DNA of 64,000 nucleotides. Source: CAIWHR01 sp963816925. Lineage in GTDB: Bacteria; Pseudomonadota; Gammaproteobacteria; Burkholderiales; Casimicrobiaceae. A program made the translations under genes and the position numbers. A model generated the notes under the pieces. The model was not told the DNA's origin. It was given only the letters and a program-made list of their open reading frames with translations, and made no database searches. The stretch covers positions 1 through 64,000 of the forward strand of contig CAWFMY010000018.1 of the NCBI GenBank assembly GCA_963816925.1, in the 5' to 3' direction. Shown piece by piece: positions 8,880-19,121 of this stretch. How positions within the stretch are numbered: position 1 is the stretch's first letter; each line of letters opens with the position of its first letter.

Positions 8880-9794
8880 TCACGTGTTCTCACCACGGCC
8901 CGCGCTGCGCCGCGTGTAACGCAAATAGCCCGACGTCGCCGCCATGCTGATGACGAACATCAGCGTCGCGAGCGCGGAGCCGTAGCCGAAATCGAGGAAG
9001 TCGAGCGTCGTCTTGTGGATGTACATCGCGAGGGTCTCGGTCGAGTCGCCCGGGCCGCCGCCGGTCATCGCGAACGGAATGTCGAACGTCTGCACCGCGG
9101 TGATCGTGCGGAAGATCAGCGCGACGAAGATCGCCGGCCGCAGCATCGGCAGGGTGATCTCGACGAACTGCTGCCACTTCGACGCGCCGTCGACCTCCGC
9201 GGCCTCGTAGAGCGACTTCGGGATCGTCTGCAGTCCGGCGAGGAGCATCAACGCCATGAACGACGACGCCTTCCAGACGATGGCGATCGAGATCGCCCAG
9301 AACGCGAGCGTCGGGCTCGACAGCCATTGCAGCGGCTCGAATCCGAATGCGCCAAGCCAGTTGTTGACCACGCCCGTGTTGTATTCGAAGAACCAGCGGA
9401 AGATGAGACCGGCGAACACGAGCGGCAGCGCCCACGGCAGCAGAAGGCCCAGGCGCACCGGCCACTTGACGGTGAACGCGTTGTTGGCGAGCAGCGCGAG
9501 GCCGAGCCCGACGAGAAGCGATCCGGGCACCGTCACGACGATGTAGAGGACCGTGTTCCAGGTCGAATGCCAGAAGCGCTCGTCGTCGAAGGCACGCGCG
9601 AAGTTGGCGAGCCCGGCGAACGTCTCGCCCGCCACGGCGTTCTCGGGGTCGACGGTGTGCAGGCTGTTCCACAGCAGCGTCGCGACCGGATAGACGACGA
9701 TGACGAGCAGCAGCAGCGCCGCCGGCGCCAGCAGCAGCGCGCCGAGCGCGCGCTCGGAGAGGTCCTTGCTCATCCTGCGCGCGTCGCGCGCCAT
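8880..9794 (-). CDS. Carbohydrate ABC transporter permease (MalF-like)
   Basis: A permease of about 304 residues, partner of the MalG-like protein downstream. It has six predicted membrane helices and the EAA loop 'SLYEAAEVDGASKWQQFVEI', which docks on the ATPase. The frame is open far upstream, antisense to the binding-protein frame, so the start must be chosen by context. ATG 9794 lies 14 bases after the binding-protein stop, and an alternative ATG at 9773 would give 297 residues. Neither has a strong ribosome site. It sits between the solute-binding protein and the second permease, a standard CUT1 order. Confidence 0.88.
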   Translation of the reverse strand: MARDARRMSKDLSERALGALLLAPAALLLLVIVVYPVATLLWNSLHTVDPENAVAGETFAGLANFARAFDDERFWHSTWNTVLYIVVTVPGSLLVGLGLALLANNAFTVKWPVRLGLLLPWALPLVFAGLIFRWFFEYNTGVVNNWLGAFGFEPLQWLSSPTLAFWAISIAIVWKASSFMALMLLAGLQTIPKSLYEAAEVDGASKWQQFVEITLPMLRPAIFVALIFRTITAVQTFDIPFAMTGGGPGDSTETLAMYIHKTTLDFLDFGYGSALATLMFVISMAATSGYLRYTRRSAGRGENT

Positions 9795-9808
9795 CGTGCC
9801 CGGCCCGG

Positions 9809-11062
9809 TTACCTCAAAATCGGCGCCAGCCGGCTCTTCATGTCGCCGAGCGCGACATCCGTCGTCTTGGTGCCCGCGAGGTACGCGTTCATGTTGCTGC
9901 GGATCACGTCGGACACCTGCGGATACTGCGCGGTGACGGGCCGCGACTTCGCACCCTCGACGACGGGCAGCGCATCGGCGAACCACGGATTCGCCTTCAG
10001 CACGTCGGGGTCCCGGTAGACGCCGGGGAACACGGGCAGGTGCGACGCCAGGATCGCCTGCATCTTCGAGACTTCCGGCGACGAAAGCCAGCGCGCGAAC
10101 TTGACGGCTTCGGCCTTGTTCTTCGAGAACGCCGACACCGCGAGCTGCCAGCCGCCGATGCACGTCGCGCTCTTGCCGCCTTCGTCGTGCGGCAGCGGCG
10201 CGACGCCGATCTTGCCCTTGACCTTCGTGTCGGCGTCGTTCTCGAGCCGGTTCCAGACGTAGCCCCAGCTCATCCCGAAGATCAGGTTGCCGGCCTGCAT
10301 GTCGATGCGGATGCGGTCGGTCGGGATCTCCGCGATGTTCTTCGGCAGCACGCCGGCCTGCTTCATCCGTCCGTAGAGCTGGAACGGCTCGCGCGCCTGC
10401 GGCGTGTCGAGGTTGAGCTTGCGGTCCTTGGTGAGTTCGCTGCCCGCGCCCCACAGCGGCACGAGATACGTGCACACCGTTCCTTCGATGGGCGCGCCCG
10501 CCGTCGAGAAGCCCTGCAGCTGCGCGTTCTTCTCGCCGTCCATGACGATCTTCGCCGTGGCCATCATCTCGTCCCACGTCTTCGGGACGGGACGCTTGTA
10601 CTTCTCGAGCAGGTCCTTGCGGTAATAGAGGAACTGCGAGTCGGCGAAGTACGGCAGCGCGATCACCTTGCCGTTGACCTGATTGGCTTCGGCGTACGCC
10701 TTGAGGTATCCCCCCATCACCTTCGCCTTGTCGGCGCCGAGATACGCGTCGAGCGGCTCGGCCCATCCCTGCGAGGCCCACTGCGCGGGCCGGATGACGT
10801 CGATCAGGATGACGTCGAGCACCGAGTCCTTCGACGAAAGCACCGTCGACAGGTACTGCTGCTGCGCCTCGGATGTCGCGCCGCCGACCTCGACCTCGAC
10901 CTTCACTCCGGGATTCTTCTTCTGGTATTCGTCCGCGATCTTGCGCATCACGTCCGGCCGCTGCTGCCCGCCGGTGAAGATGCGCAGCGTCGTCTCTCCC
11001 GATGCGGTCGCCGCAAACGCCGCGCCGAGCACCGCTGCCAGCAGGATTTTCCAGGTCTTCAT
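9809..11062 (-). CDS. Extracellular solute-binding protein, family 1 (sugar ABC)
   Basis: A 417-residue periplasmic binding protein that delivers a carbohydrate to the adjacent permeases. It has a signal peptide (MKTWKILLAAVLGAAFAATA, cut near 'ASG'). The mature start 'TTLRIFTGGQQRPDVMRKIA', the 'YQKKNPGVKVEVEVGGA' segment and the 'YYRKDLLEKYKRPVPKTWDEM' motif are typical of family 1 sugar binders. It is the second transport gene after the ATPase, separated by 16 bases. The ligand is not readable. Neighbouring GH31, lactonase and aldolase genes suggest a pentose or hexose glycoside or sugar acid. Confidence 0.92.
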   Translation of the reverse strand: MKTWKILLAAVLGAAFAATASGETTLRIFTGGQQRPDVMRKIADEYQKKNPGVKVEVEVGGATSEAQQQYLSTVLSSKDSVLDVILIDVIRPAQWASQGWAEPLDAYLGADKAKVMGGYLKAYAEANQVNGKVIALPYFADSQFLYYRKDLLEKYKRPVPKTWDEMMATAKIVMDGEKNAQLQGFSTAGAPIEGTVCTYLVPLWGAGSELTKDRKLNLDTPQAREPFQLYGRMKQAGVLPKNIAEIPTDRIRIDMQAGNLIFGMSWGYVWNRLENDADTKVKGKIGVAPLPHDEGGKSATCIGGWQLAVSAFSKNKAEAVKFARWLSSPEVSKMQAILASHLPVFPGVYRDPDVLKANPWFADALPVVEGAKSRPVTAQYPQVSDVIRSNMNAYLAGTKTTDVALGDMKSRLAPILR

Positions 11063-11078
11063 GCGTTCCTCCGAGGTG

Positions 11079-12194
<1,116 letters not shown>

Positions 12195-12201
12195 GATCGG
12201 G

Positions 12202-12985
12202 TCACTGCCCCGCGCTGGTCTGCGCGAGTCCGGCGTCGACGATCAGGTTCTGGCCGGTGATGCCCCGCGCCTCGTCGGAGGCGAGGAACAGCGCCGTGCG
12301 CGCGACGTCGTCCGCGGACAGCCGGAACTTGAGGCACTGCTGGTCCAGGAACTCGCGCACGCCTTCCGGCGTGTCCCACAGCGCTTCCTGGCGCGCGGTG
12401 TGGATCGCACCGGGCACGATCGCGTTGACGCGGATGTTGCGCTCGCCGAGCTCGCGCGCGAGCACGCGGGTCATGCCGGAGACCGCGGCCTTCGACGTCG
12501 TGTAGGCGACCATCGCCGGCCGGCCGCGCATCCACGAGATGGAACCGAGATTGATGATCGAGCCGCCGCCCGCGTCTTCCATCTGCGGCGCGACCGCCTG
12601 CGCGGCGAAGAGATGATGGCGCAGGTTGACGGCGAGATTCTCGTCCCAGTAGGCGGGCGTCACGTCCTCGAGCGCGTGGCGGTCGTCGCGCGCGGCGTTG
12701 TTGATCAGCACGCGCACCGGGCCGAACGCGTCGCGCGCCGCCGCGATCGCCGCGCGCAGCGCCTCGATGTCGCGCACGTCGCAGTGCCAGTAGCGAACGT
12801 CGGCGCCGAGCTCCGCCGCGAGCGCCTGCGATAGGCGCGTCGGCGATGTCGATGAAGGCGACCCGGCATCCCTGCGCGGCAAAACAGCGCACGAACGCCT
12901 CGCCGATTCCGGAGCCGCCGCCGGAAACGAACACCGTCCGACCCGCGAGGTCGGGATAGCGCGCGCGATCGGCGCTCGCAGTCAT
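12202..12985 (-). CDS. SDR-family dehydrogenase (frameshifted)
   Basis: A short-chain dehydrogenase of about 260 residues, split over two frames. The N-terminal part has the cofactor motif 'VFVSGGGSGIGEAF'. The remainder in the other frame has 'VRVLINNAA', 'IINLGSISWMRGRPAMVAYTTSKAAV' with the catalytic Ser and Tyr-x3-Lys, and 'VNAIVPGAIHT'. Removing one base from the GG at about 12834 restores a continuous 'IADALSQALAAELGAD', so a single-base insertion is likely. It is the first gene of the minus-strand sugar transport operon. Members in such loci oxidise a sugar to its lactone using NAD(P), which would feed the SMP-30 lactonase encoded divergently. The substrate is inferred from context only. 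Confidence 0.82.
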
Positions 12986-13238
12986 CGGTCGATGCTCCTC
13001 CTGTGCCGCGCCGCGACCCTCATGGGCGACGGTCCGCGACCCTCGCGACATTGTCGCCTGCCGGGCCGGACGATGGGGACCGCGCGGCGACGACCCGCCC
13101 TTCAGTCATATATATCATCTATATCACACAGATGAATTGGATGTCCACTCGGCGTAGAATTCCGCGGTTCCGCCGCCCGGAAAACGAGGCCGGCGGACCC
13201 GCCGCCTTGACCCCGAACGCCACCGCCGAGAGGAAACC
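12986..13238. promoter_or_regulatory. Divergent promoter region of the sugar locus
   Basis: A 253-base region between the divergent SDR and aldolase genes. Against a very GC-rich background it holds an AT-rich tract at about 13105-13131 with two direct copies of TATATCA (13111-13117 and 13120-13126) at a 9-base period. This is a plausible -10 region and/or operator for a local regulator, though no regulator gene is nearby. A ribosome site 'GAGAGGAAAC' precedes the aldolase ATG. Confidence 0.5.
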
Positions 13239-14012
13239 ATGGACCTCCCCGTCAATCAATTCAAGCGCGCGATCGCGTCGGGCAAGCCGCCGGTCGGCAC
13301 CTGGCTTTCGAGCGGCTCGCCGGCGACCGCCGAGGCGCTCGGCAGCGCGGGCTTCGACTTCCTGGTCGTGGACACCGAGCACACGCCGATCGACGTGCCG
13401 CAGATGACCGAGATCCTGCGCGCGGTGGCGGGGACGCCCGCGGCGGCCGTCGTGCGCCCGCCGTGGAACGACATGGTGATGACGAAGCGGATGCTCGATG
13501 CCGGCGCGCAGACGCTGCTGTTTCCGTTCGTGCAGAACGAGGACGAGGCGAAACGCGCGGTGGCCTCGACGCGCTATCCGCCGGCCGGCGTGCGCGGCGT
13601 CGCCGGCACCCATCGCGGCAGCCGGTTCGGCACGATCCCCAACTACATGAAGCTCGCGGCCAACGAAATCTGCGTGATCGTCCAGATCGAGACGCTCGCC
13701 GCGCTGTCGCGGCTCGAAGCGATCGCGGCGGTCGACGGCATCGACTCGATCTTCGTCGGGCCGAACGACCTCGCGGCGTCGATGGGCCATCTCGGCGACA
13801 TGAACCACGCCTCGGTGCAGGAAAAAGTGGCGTTCGCCGCCAAGGAATGCCGCCGCCTCGGCAAGCCGTGCGGTATCGTCGGCGGCACGCCGGAAGTCGT
13901 CGCGACGTACCTCGACTACGGCTACTCGTGGGTTGCGATCAATTCCGACATGGGGATGATGGTCGGGCGCGCGCAGGAGTTCCTCGGCAAGGTGCGGGCG
14001 AAGGTCGGTTGA
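13239..14012 (+). CDS. HpcH/HpaI-family aldolase
   Basis: A 257-residue class II pyruvate aldolase of the HpcH/HpaI/GarL family, which splits 2-keto-3-deoxy sugar acids into pyruvate plus an aldehyde. Visible hallmarks are 'GTWLSSGSP', 'DFLVVDTEHTPID' with the acidic metal region, the Arg-containing 'VRPPWND', 'QTLLFPFVQNEDEA', 'RYPPAGVRG', the metal-binding Glu in 'VIVQIET' and the final Asp in 'IFVGPNDLAASMG'. Length is normal. It starts the plus-strand catabolic run (aldolase - aldose epimerase - lactonase - GH31). Context suggests cleavage of the keto-deoxy acid made from the oxidised sugar. The alternative, aromatic-ring cleavage products, has no support here. Confidence 0.93.
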   Translation: MDLPVNQFKRAIASGKPPVGTWLSSGSPATAEALGSAGFDFLVVDTEHTPIDVPQMTEILRAVAGTPAAAVVRPPWNDMVMTKRMLDAGAQTLLFPFVQNEDEAKRAVASTRYPPAGVRGVAGTHRGSRFGTIPNYMKLAANEICVIVQIETLAALSRLEAIAAVDGIDSIFVGPNDLAASMGHLGDMNHASVQEKVAFAAKECRRLGKPCGIVGGTPEVVATYLDYGYSWVAINSDMGMMVGRAQEFLGKVRAKVG

Positions 14013-14033
14013 CGCCGGCGACGCGAGCGCCCG

Positions 14034-14950
14034 GTGGATGACGTCGTCGCGCTCGCCGCGGGCAACGCGCGCGTCCTGGTCGATGCCGCGGTGGGCGGCG
14101 CGCTCGCGTCGTTCACGCTTGGCGGCATCGACGTGCTGCGCCCGACGCCCGCGGGCGCGCGCGACGTTCGCCTGCATGCGTCCTATCCGCTCGTCCCGTA
14201 CTCGAACCGCATCGCGGCGGCGCGCCTCGATTTCGCCGGCCGCACGCATGCACTGGCGCGGAATTTCGGCGACCATCCGCACGCGATCCACGGCGTCGGA
14301 TGGCAGCGGCCGTGGACCGTCGAATCGCGCGACGCGCCGCGAGCGCGCTCCTGACGCTCGAGCATGCGCCGGCAGGCGACGCCGCGCTCGCGTGGCCGTG
14401 GGCGTTTCGCGCGACGCAGTCGATCTCGCTCCATGCGAATCCCGACCGCGCGGCGGCCACGCTCGCGCTCAAATTGACGATTGCGAATGCAGGCAATGCC
14501 GCCTTTCCGTTCGGCCTCGGCTGGCATCCGTTCTTTCGTTCGCGGCACCGCGAACGCGGCTCGGATTTCGCGCCGACGGCGTCTGGGAGACCGACGCGAC
14601 GCGCTTGCCTACCGTCCATGCCGCCGTTCCGGCGTCGTGGCGCTTCGATCCCGCGCGCGAGCCCGGGCAGCGGGACGATCGACAACGTCTTCACCGGCTG
14701 GGACGGCGAAGCGACGCTCGACGACGCCGACCGGCGCATCGCGATCACCGTGCGCGCCGATCGCGCCGCCGGTTTTCTCGTCGTGTATGCACCGGAGGGC
14801 AGGGATTTCCTCGCGCTGGAGCCCGTGACCCACATGACCGACGCGTTCAATCGCGCCGCGCGCGGCGAACGCGGCACGGGCACGCGCACGCTGCGCCCCG
14901 GCGGCGCGTTTTCTTGTACGATGCAGATCGGCGTCCGCCTGCTGCCATGA
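14034..14950 (+). pseudogene. Aldose 1-epimerase (mutarotase), three frameshifts
   Basis: A galactose-mutarotase-type protein of about 300 residues, recovered only by joining segments in three frames. Segment one has 'YPLVPYSNRIAAARLDF' and 'FGDHPHAIHGVGW', the usual catalytic Arg and His region. The next segment has 'LTLEHAPAGDAALAW' and 'FGLGWHPFF'. A short stretch in another frame reads 'LGFRADGVWETDATRLPTV'. The last segment reads 'SGTIDNVFTGWDGEATL', ending 'MQIGVRLLP'. Breaks fall near 14330, 14550 and 14665. The first two fit a lost base and the third a gained base, so this gene differs from the single-insertion pattern seen elsewhere and could be a true pseudogene. Its stop overlaps the next gene's ATG. 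Confidence 0.75.
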
Positions 14951-15843
14951 ATCCCTCCGCTTCCTCCGACGCGCCCGCGTTGCGCTGCGCCCTCGACATC
15001 CGCGCGAGCCTCGGCGAATGTCCGGTGTGGTCCGCCGCCGAGCAGGTGCTGTACTGGGTCGACATCAACGCGCCGTCGCTCAACCGCTTCGATCCCGCGA
15101 CGGGCAGCAACCGCGCAATGCCGATGCCCGCGTCGATCGGCTGCTTCGCTGCGCGGCAAACGGGGGGCTTCGTGGTCGCGCTGCGCGACGGCATCTGGCT
15201 CGCGCGCGCGGACGGCACATTGGAGCGCAAGGTCGCGGCCGCGCCCTACGATCCCGCGCACCACCGCTTCAACGACGGGCGCTGCGATCCGCAGGGGCGG
15301 CTCTTCGCCGGCACGATGAACGAAAAACGCGACGCGCCTTCGGCCGCGCTCTATCGCATCGATTCCGACTTCCGCGTCACCGAAGTGCTCGGCGGAATGA
15401 CGATTTCCAACGGGCTCGCCTGGAGCCCCGACGGACGCACGATGTATCACGCCGACACGCCGACGCTGACCATCAATGCGTTCGCCTACGACGCTGCCTC
15501 GGGAACGCCGTCGGCACGGCGCATCTTTGCGCGCTTCGAAGGTGAGGCCGATCGCCCCGACGGCGGCGCCGTCGACAGCGAGGGCTGCTATTGGACCGCA
15601 TTCTATGGCGGCGGCCGTGTCGTGCGCCTGTCGCCCGCGGGCGCGGTCCTCGCCGAATACGCCGTCCCGTCGATGTGCCCGACGATGTGCGCGTTCGGCG
15701 GCGCCGACCTGCGAACACTCTACGTGACCACCGCGCGGCAACGGCGCAGCGACGCGGAGCTCGCGCGGCTGCCGCAATCGGGCGGTATCTTCGCCATGCG
15801 CGTCGACGTGCCCGGCCTGCCCGAGCCCGCGTTTGCCGGCTGA
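14947..15843 (+). CDS. SMP-30/gluconolaconase-like sugar lactonase
   Basis: A 298-residue six-bladed propeller lactonase of the SMP-30/Gluconolactonase/LRE family, which hydrolyses sugar 1,5- or 1,4-lactones to the aldonic acid using a divalent metal. Metal-site features include 'LGECPVWSAAEQVLYWVDI' with the ligand Glu, 'HHRFNDGRCDPQGRLFAGTM' with Asn and Asp, 'TISNGLAWSPDGRTMYHADT' and 'RPDGGAVDSEGCYWTA' with the catalytic Asp. The start ATG overlaps the epimerase stop (ATGA). Together with the SDR dehydrogenase and HpaI aldolase it outlines a non-phosphorylative sugar oxidation route. The required sugar-acid dehydratase is not in the window. Confidence 0.93.
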   Translation: MNPSASSDAPALRCALDIRASLGECPVWSAAEQVLYWVDINAPSLNRFDPATGSNRAMPMPASIGCFAARQTGGFVVALRDGIWLARADGTLERKVAAAPYDPAHHRFNDGRCDPQGRLFAGTMNEKRDAPSAALYRIDSDFRVTEVLGGMTISNGLAWSPDGRTMYHADTPTLTINAFAYDAASGTPSARRIFARFEGEADRPDGGAVDSEGCYWTAFYGGGRVVRLSPAGAVLAEYAVPSMCPTMCAFGGADLRTLYVTTARQRRSDAELARLPQSGGIFAMRVDVPGLPEPAFAG

Positions 15844-15863
15844 CATTCCTTCACGCGCGATCC

Positions 15864-18107
15864 ATGCACTTCGACTCCAGCCACTTTCTCCGGCTCGACT
15901 CGCCGCAAAGCCTCGGCGCGTCGGCATCCGGCGCGTCGTTCGCGACGTCGACCGGCGACATCCTCGAAGTGTCGTGCTTCGGCGCGGGCGTGTTCCGCCT
16001 GCGCGTCGGCCCGAACACGCGGCCCGACTACGGCCTCGTGCTGGGGCGCACCAAGGCGTGCACGGTCGCGCACGAGCCGGATGGACGCTATACGTTCTCG
16101 GCCGGCGACGCCGTTCTCGAGATCGCGGAAGCGCCGCTGCGTTTTCGCCTCCTCCTCCGCGGCAAGCCGGTGCTGTCCTCGATCACCGACGAGCATTTCC
16201 GCGGCTTTACGCGGCTCCCGACATTCGGCCGCGTTCGGCAGGGCGGCCAGTGGATCGCATCGTTCGCGTTGTCCTCGGGCGAATCCGTGTACGGCCTCGG
16301 CGAAAAATTCGGGCCGCTCGACAAGCGCGGACAATTGATCCATTCGCACGTCGTCGACGCGCTGGGCGTCAATACCGGCGCCTCCTACAAGAACGTCCCG
16401 TTCGCCTGGAGCCCGGGCATCGGCAATGGCGCATGGGGCGCGTTCGTCAATACGCCGGGGACCGTGACGCACGGCGTGGGCCATCCCGACTGGTCGCACC
16501 GCTCGTATGCCGTGCTGGTCGATGACGAGGCGCTCGACCTCTTCTTGTTCGCGACCGATACGCCCGCCGGCGTTCTCGACCACTACACCGCGCTCACCGG
16601 ACGCGCGCCCGCCGTGCCGCTGTGGGGGCTCGGCCTGTGGGTGTCGCGCGCGTATTACAAGACGCCCGAGGAAGCGACGACCGTCGCCGCGACGCTGCGC
16701 GCGCGCAAGATCCCCTGCGACGTGCTGACGCTCGACGGGCGCGCCGCGTGGGACGTCAGCACGCGCTTCGACTTCGAGTGGGACGCGACGCGCTTCCCGG
16801 ATCCCTACGAGGCGCTCGCGAAGATCAAGGCGCACAACCTGCGGATCTGCGTCTGGGAATATCCCTACGTGTCGATCCACTCGCCGCTGTTCGAGGAGCT
16901 CGCATCGCGCAAGTTCCTGCTGTCGAGCACGGACGGCGGCCCCTGCGTGTTCGGATGGGACACGTCGCCCGCGACGAGCCCGTTCGGCAACGTGCTGACG
17001 CCGCTCCCGGAAAGCGGCATCGTCGATTTCACGCATCCGGCGGCCTACGCCTGGTGGCGCGATGCGCACGAGAAGCTCTTCGCGCAAGGCGTGGACGTGA
17101 TCAAGAGCGACTTCGGCGAGCACGTTCCCGACGACGCAGTCGCGTTCAACGGCGACCGCGGCCGGCGCCTGCACAATGTCTATCCGCTGCTCTACAACCA
17201 GTGCATCTTCGAAGCGACCGGGCTCTTTCAACGGCCCGAGAACGCGCCGCCGATGGTCTGGGGCCGCGCGGGCTGGACGGGCAGCCAGCGTTATCCGATC
17301 CAGTGGGGCGGCGATCCGCAAAGCGACTGGGAAGGGCTCGCGGCATCGATCCGCGGCGGGCTGTCGTGGGGAATGAGCGGCGCGCCGTTTCATGCGACCG
17401 ACATCGGCGGCTTCTACGGCGCCGCGCAGCCGTCGCCCGAATTGTTCGTGCGCTGGCTGCAGGCCGCGGTGTTCAGCTCGCACATACGCGTGCACGGCAT
17501 CGGCGAGCGCGAGCCGTGGGCATTCGGCGCCGACGCCGAGGCGATCGCGCGGAAGTGGCTGCTGTTCCGCTATCGCCTGCTGCCCTACCTGCAGCGCGTG
17601 ATCGCCGAGGCGACGGCCACCGGGCTGCCCGTGATGCGCGCCATGCCGCTGGCGTTCCCCGGCGACGTCCAGGCGCGCCGCTTCGAGACGCAGTTCATGT
17701 GCGGCGACGCGCTGCTCGTTGCGCCGATCGTCGCCGCCGGCGGCGAAGTCGACATCGCCCTTCCCGAGGGCGCGTGGTACGACATCAACACCCGGCAGCG
17801 CGTGCAGGGCCGCAGCGTCATCCGCTACACCGCGACGCTCGACCAGTTTCCCGTGTTCGGCCGCGAGGGCTACGCGCTGCCGCTCGGGCGCGCCGTGCAG
17901 CACACGGGCGAGATCGACATCGCGCGCCCGCTCGAGCAGCTCTGGGTCTTCGGAACGCCCGCGCAACCGCTCGACGGATTCGCGCAGGTCAGGGTCGAGG
18001 CGGGAGCGGGCGTTGCGCCCGCCGTGCACGCAGCACCGGGTGTGCGCGTCGAGCGCTTCGGCGACGCCACGGAATTCTCCGTGCTGTCCCTCGATCCGAA
18101 TGGCTGA
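15864..18107 (+). CDS. Glycoside hydrolase family 31 (alpha-xylosidase-like)
   Basis: A 747-residue GH31 enzyme that removes alpha-linked xylose or glucose from the non-reducing end of oligosaccharides. The nucleophile is Asp416 in 'VIKSDFGEHVP' (the K-x-DFGE form typical of YicI-type alpha-xylosidases), and the probable acid/base is Asp484 in 'WGGDPQSDW'. The N-terminal beta-sandwich (to about 245) includes 'YGLGEKFGPLDKRG'. The C-terminal part carries 'LFRYRLLPYLQRV'. No signal peptide is seen, so it is cytoplasmic, acting on imported oligosaccharides from the adjacent ABC system. I start at ATG 15864, 20 bases after the lactonase stop. The frame upstream of this is only lactonase antisense noise. 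Its stop overlaps the pdxA ATG region. Confidence 0.93.
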   Translation: MHFDSSHFLRLDSPQSLGASASGASFATSTGDILEVSCFGAGVFRLRVGPNTRPDYGLVLGRTKACTVAHEPDGRYTFSAGDAVLEIAEAPLRFRLLLRGKPVLSSITDEHFRGFTRLPTFGRVRQGGQWIASFALSSGESVYGLGEKFGPLDKRGQLIHSHVVDALGVNTGASYKNVPFAWSPGIGNGAWGAFVNTPGTVTHGVGHPDWSHRSYAVLVDDEALDLFLFATDTPAGVLDHYTALTGRAPAVPLWGLGLWVSRAYYKTPEEATTVAATLRARKIPCDVLTLDGRAAWDVSTRFDFEWDATRFPDPYEALAKIKAHNLRICVWEYPYVSIHSPLFEELASRKFLLSSTDGGPCVFGWDTSPATSPFGNVLTPLPESGIVDFTHPAAYAWWRDAHEKLFAQGVDVIKSDFGEHVPDDAVAFNGDRGRRLHNVYPLLYNQCIFEATGLFQRPENAPPMVWGRAGWTGSQRYPIQWGGDPQSDWEGLAASIRGGLSWGMSGAPFHATDIGGFYGAAQPSPELFVRWLQAAVFSSHIRVHGIGEREPWAFGADAEAIARKWLLFRYRLLPYLQRVIAEATATGLPVMRAMPLAFPGDVQARRFETQFMCGDALLVAPIVAAGGEVDIALPEGAWYDINTRQRVQGRSVIRYTATLDQFPVFGREGYALPLGRAVQHTGEIDIARPLEQLWVFGTPAQPLDGFAQVRVEAGAGVAPAVHAAPGVRVERFGDATEFSVLSLDPNG

Positions 18108-19112
18108 ACGCCCCGCGATCGCGATCACGGCCGGCGAACCCGCGGGCATCGGCCCCGAGCTCGTCGCGATGCTCGCCGCGCGGCATCATGAGCACCCATG
18201 GCCGGCGCGATTGATCGTCTTCGGCGATCGCGACGTGCTGGACGCAGCGTGCGCAACGGATCGGCGCGCGTCCGCGCTTCGTCCCCTTCGACGCCGTGTC
18301 GGCGGGACCGGCCGACAACGCCGTGGAAGTCTGGGACGAACGCGTCGTCGCACCCGTCGACCCCGGCCGGCCCGATCCGGCGAACGCGTCGGCTGTCATC
18401 GCCATGCTGACGCACGCCGCCGACGGTTGCGCGACCGGCGCGTTCGCGGCGCTGGTGACGGCGCCGGTCCAGAAGAGCGTGCTGCTCGACGCCGGATTCG
18501 CGTTCACCGGCCACACCGAATTCCTCGCCGACCGCGCCGCATGTGCCGCGCGTGGTGATGCTGCTCGTCGGCGGCGGCTTGCGCGTCGCGCTCGTCACCA
18601 CCCACCTGCCGCTCGCCGCGGTCGCTGCCGCGATCACGCGGAACGCCGTGACGGAAACGATCGGCATCCTCGCGAAGGCGTTACGCGATCGATTCGGAAT
18701 CGCCGCACCGCGCATCGCCGTGTGCGGACTGAACCCGCACGCCGGCGAAGGCGGTCACCTCGGCCGCGAGGACATCGACATCGTCGCGCCGGCGATCGCC
18801 GTCGCGCGCGCCGCGGGCCACGATGTGACGGGCCCCATCCCCGCCGATACGGTCTTCGTTCCGGACCACGCGCGCCGCTACGATGCGATCGTCGCGATGT
18901 ACCACGACCAGGGCCTGCCGGCGCTCAAGGCCGCGTCGTTCGGCGGCGGCGTCAACGTGACGCTCGGATTGCCGTTCATCCGCACGTCGGTCGACCACGG
19001 CACGGCGCTCGATCTCGCGGTCGACGCGGACAAGGCGCGCGCCGCCGATCCCGGCAGCCTGTACGCCGCCGTCGACTTGGCGCTCGAGCTCGTCGCGCGG
19101 CGCCGCGACTGA
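18100..19112 (+). CDS. pdxA: 4-hydroxythreonine-4-phosphate dehydrogenase PdxA (two frameshifts)
   Basis: PdxA oxidises 4-phosphohydroxy-L-threonine in pyridoxal-phosphate synthesis. The protein of about 335 residues is spread over three frames. Part one is 'IAITAGEPAGIGPELVAML'. Part two covers 'FVPFDAVSAGPADN', 'LVTAPVQKSVLLDAG' and 'FTGHTEFLADRA'. Part three covers 'HVPRVVMLLVGGGLRVALVT', 'VCGLNPHAGEGGHLGRED', 'PADTVFV' and 'AMYHDQGLPALKAASF', with the metal-binding His residues. Breaks fall near 18250 and 18538, both consistent with one extra base each; deleting a C near 18538 restores 'DRAHVPRV'. The gene pairs with ksgA just downstream, the common pdxA-ksgA order. An intact gene in the organism is likely. 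Confidence 0.88.
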
Positions 19113-19121
19113 CTCCCGGCG

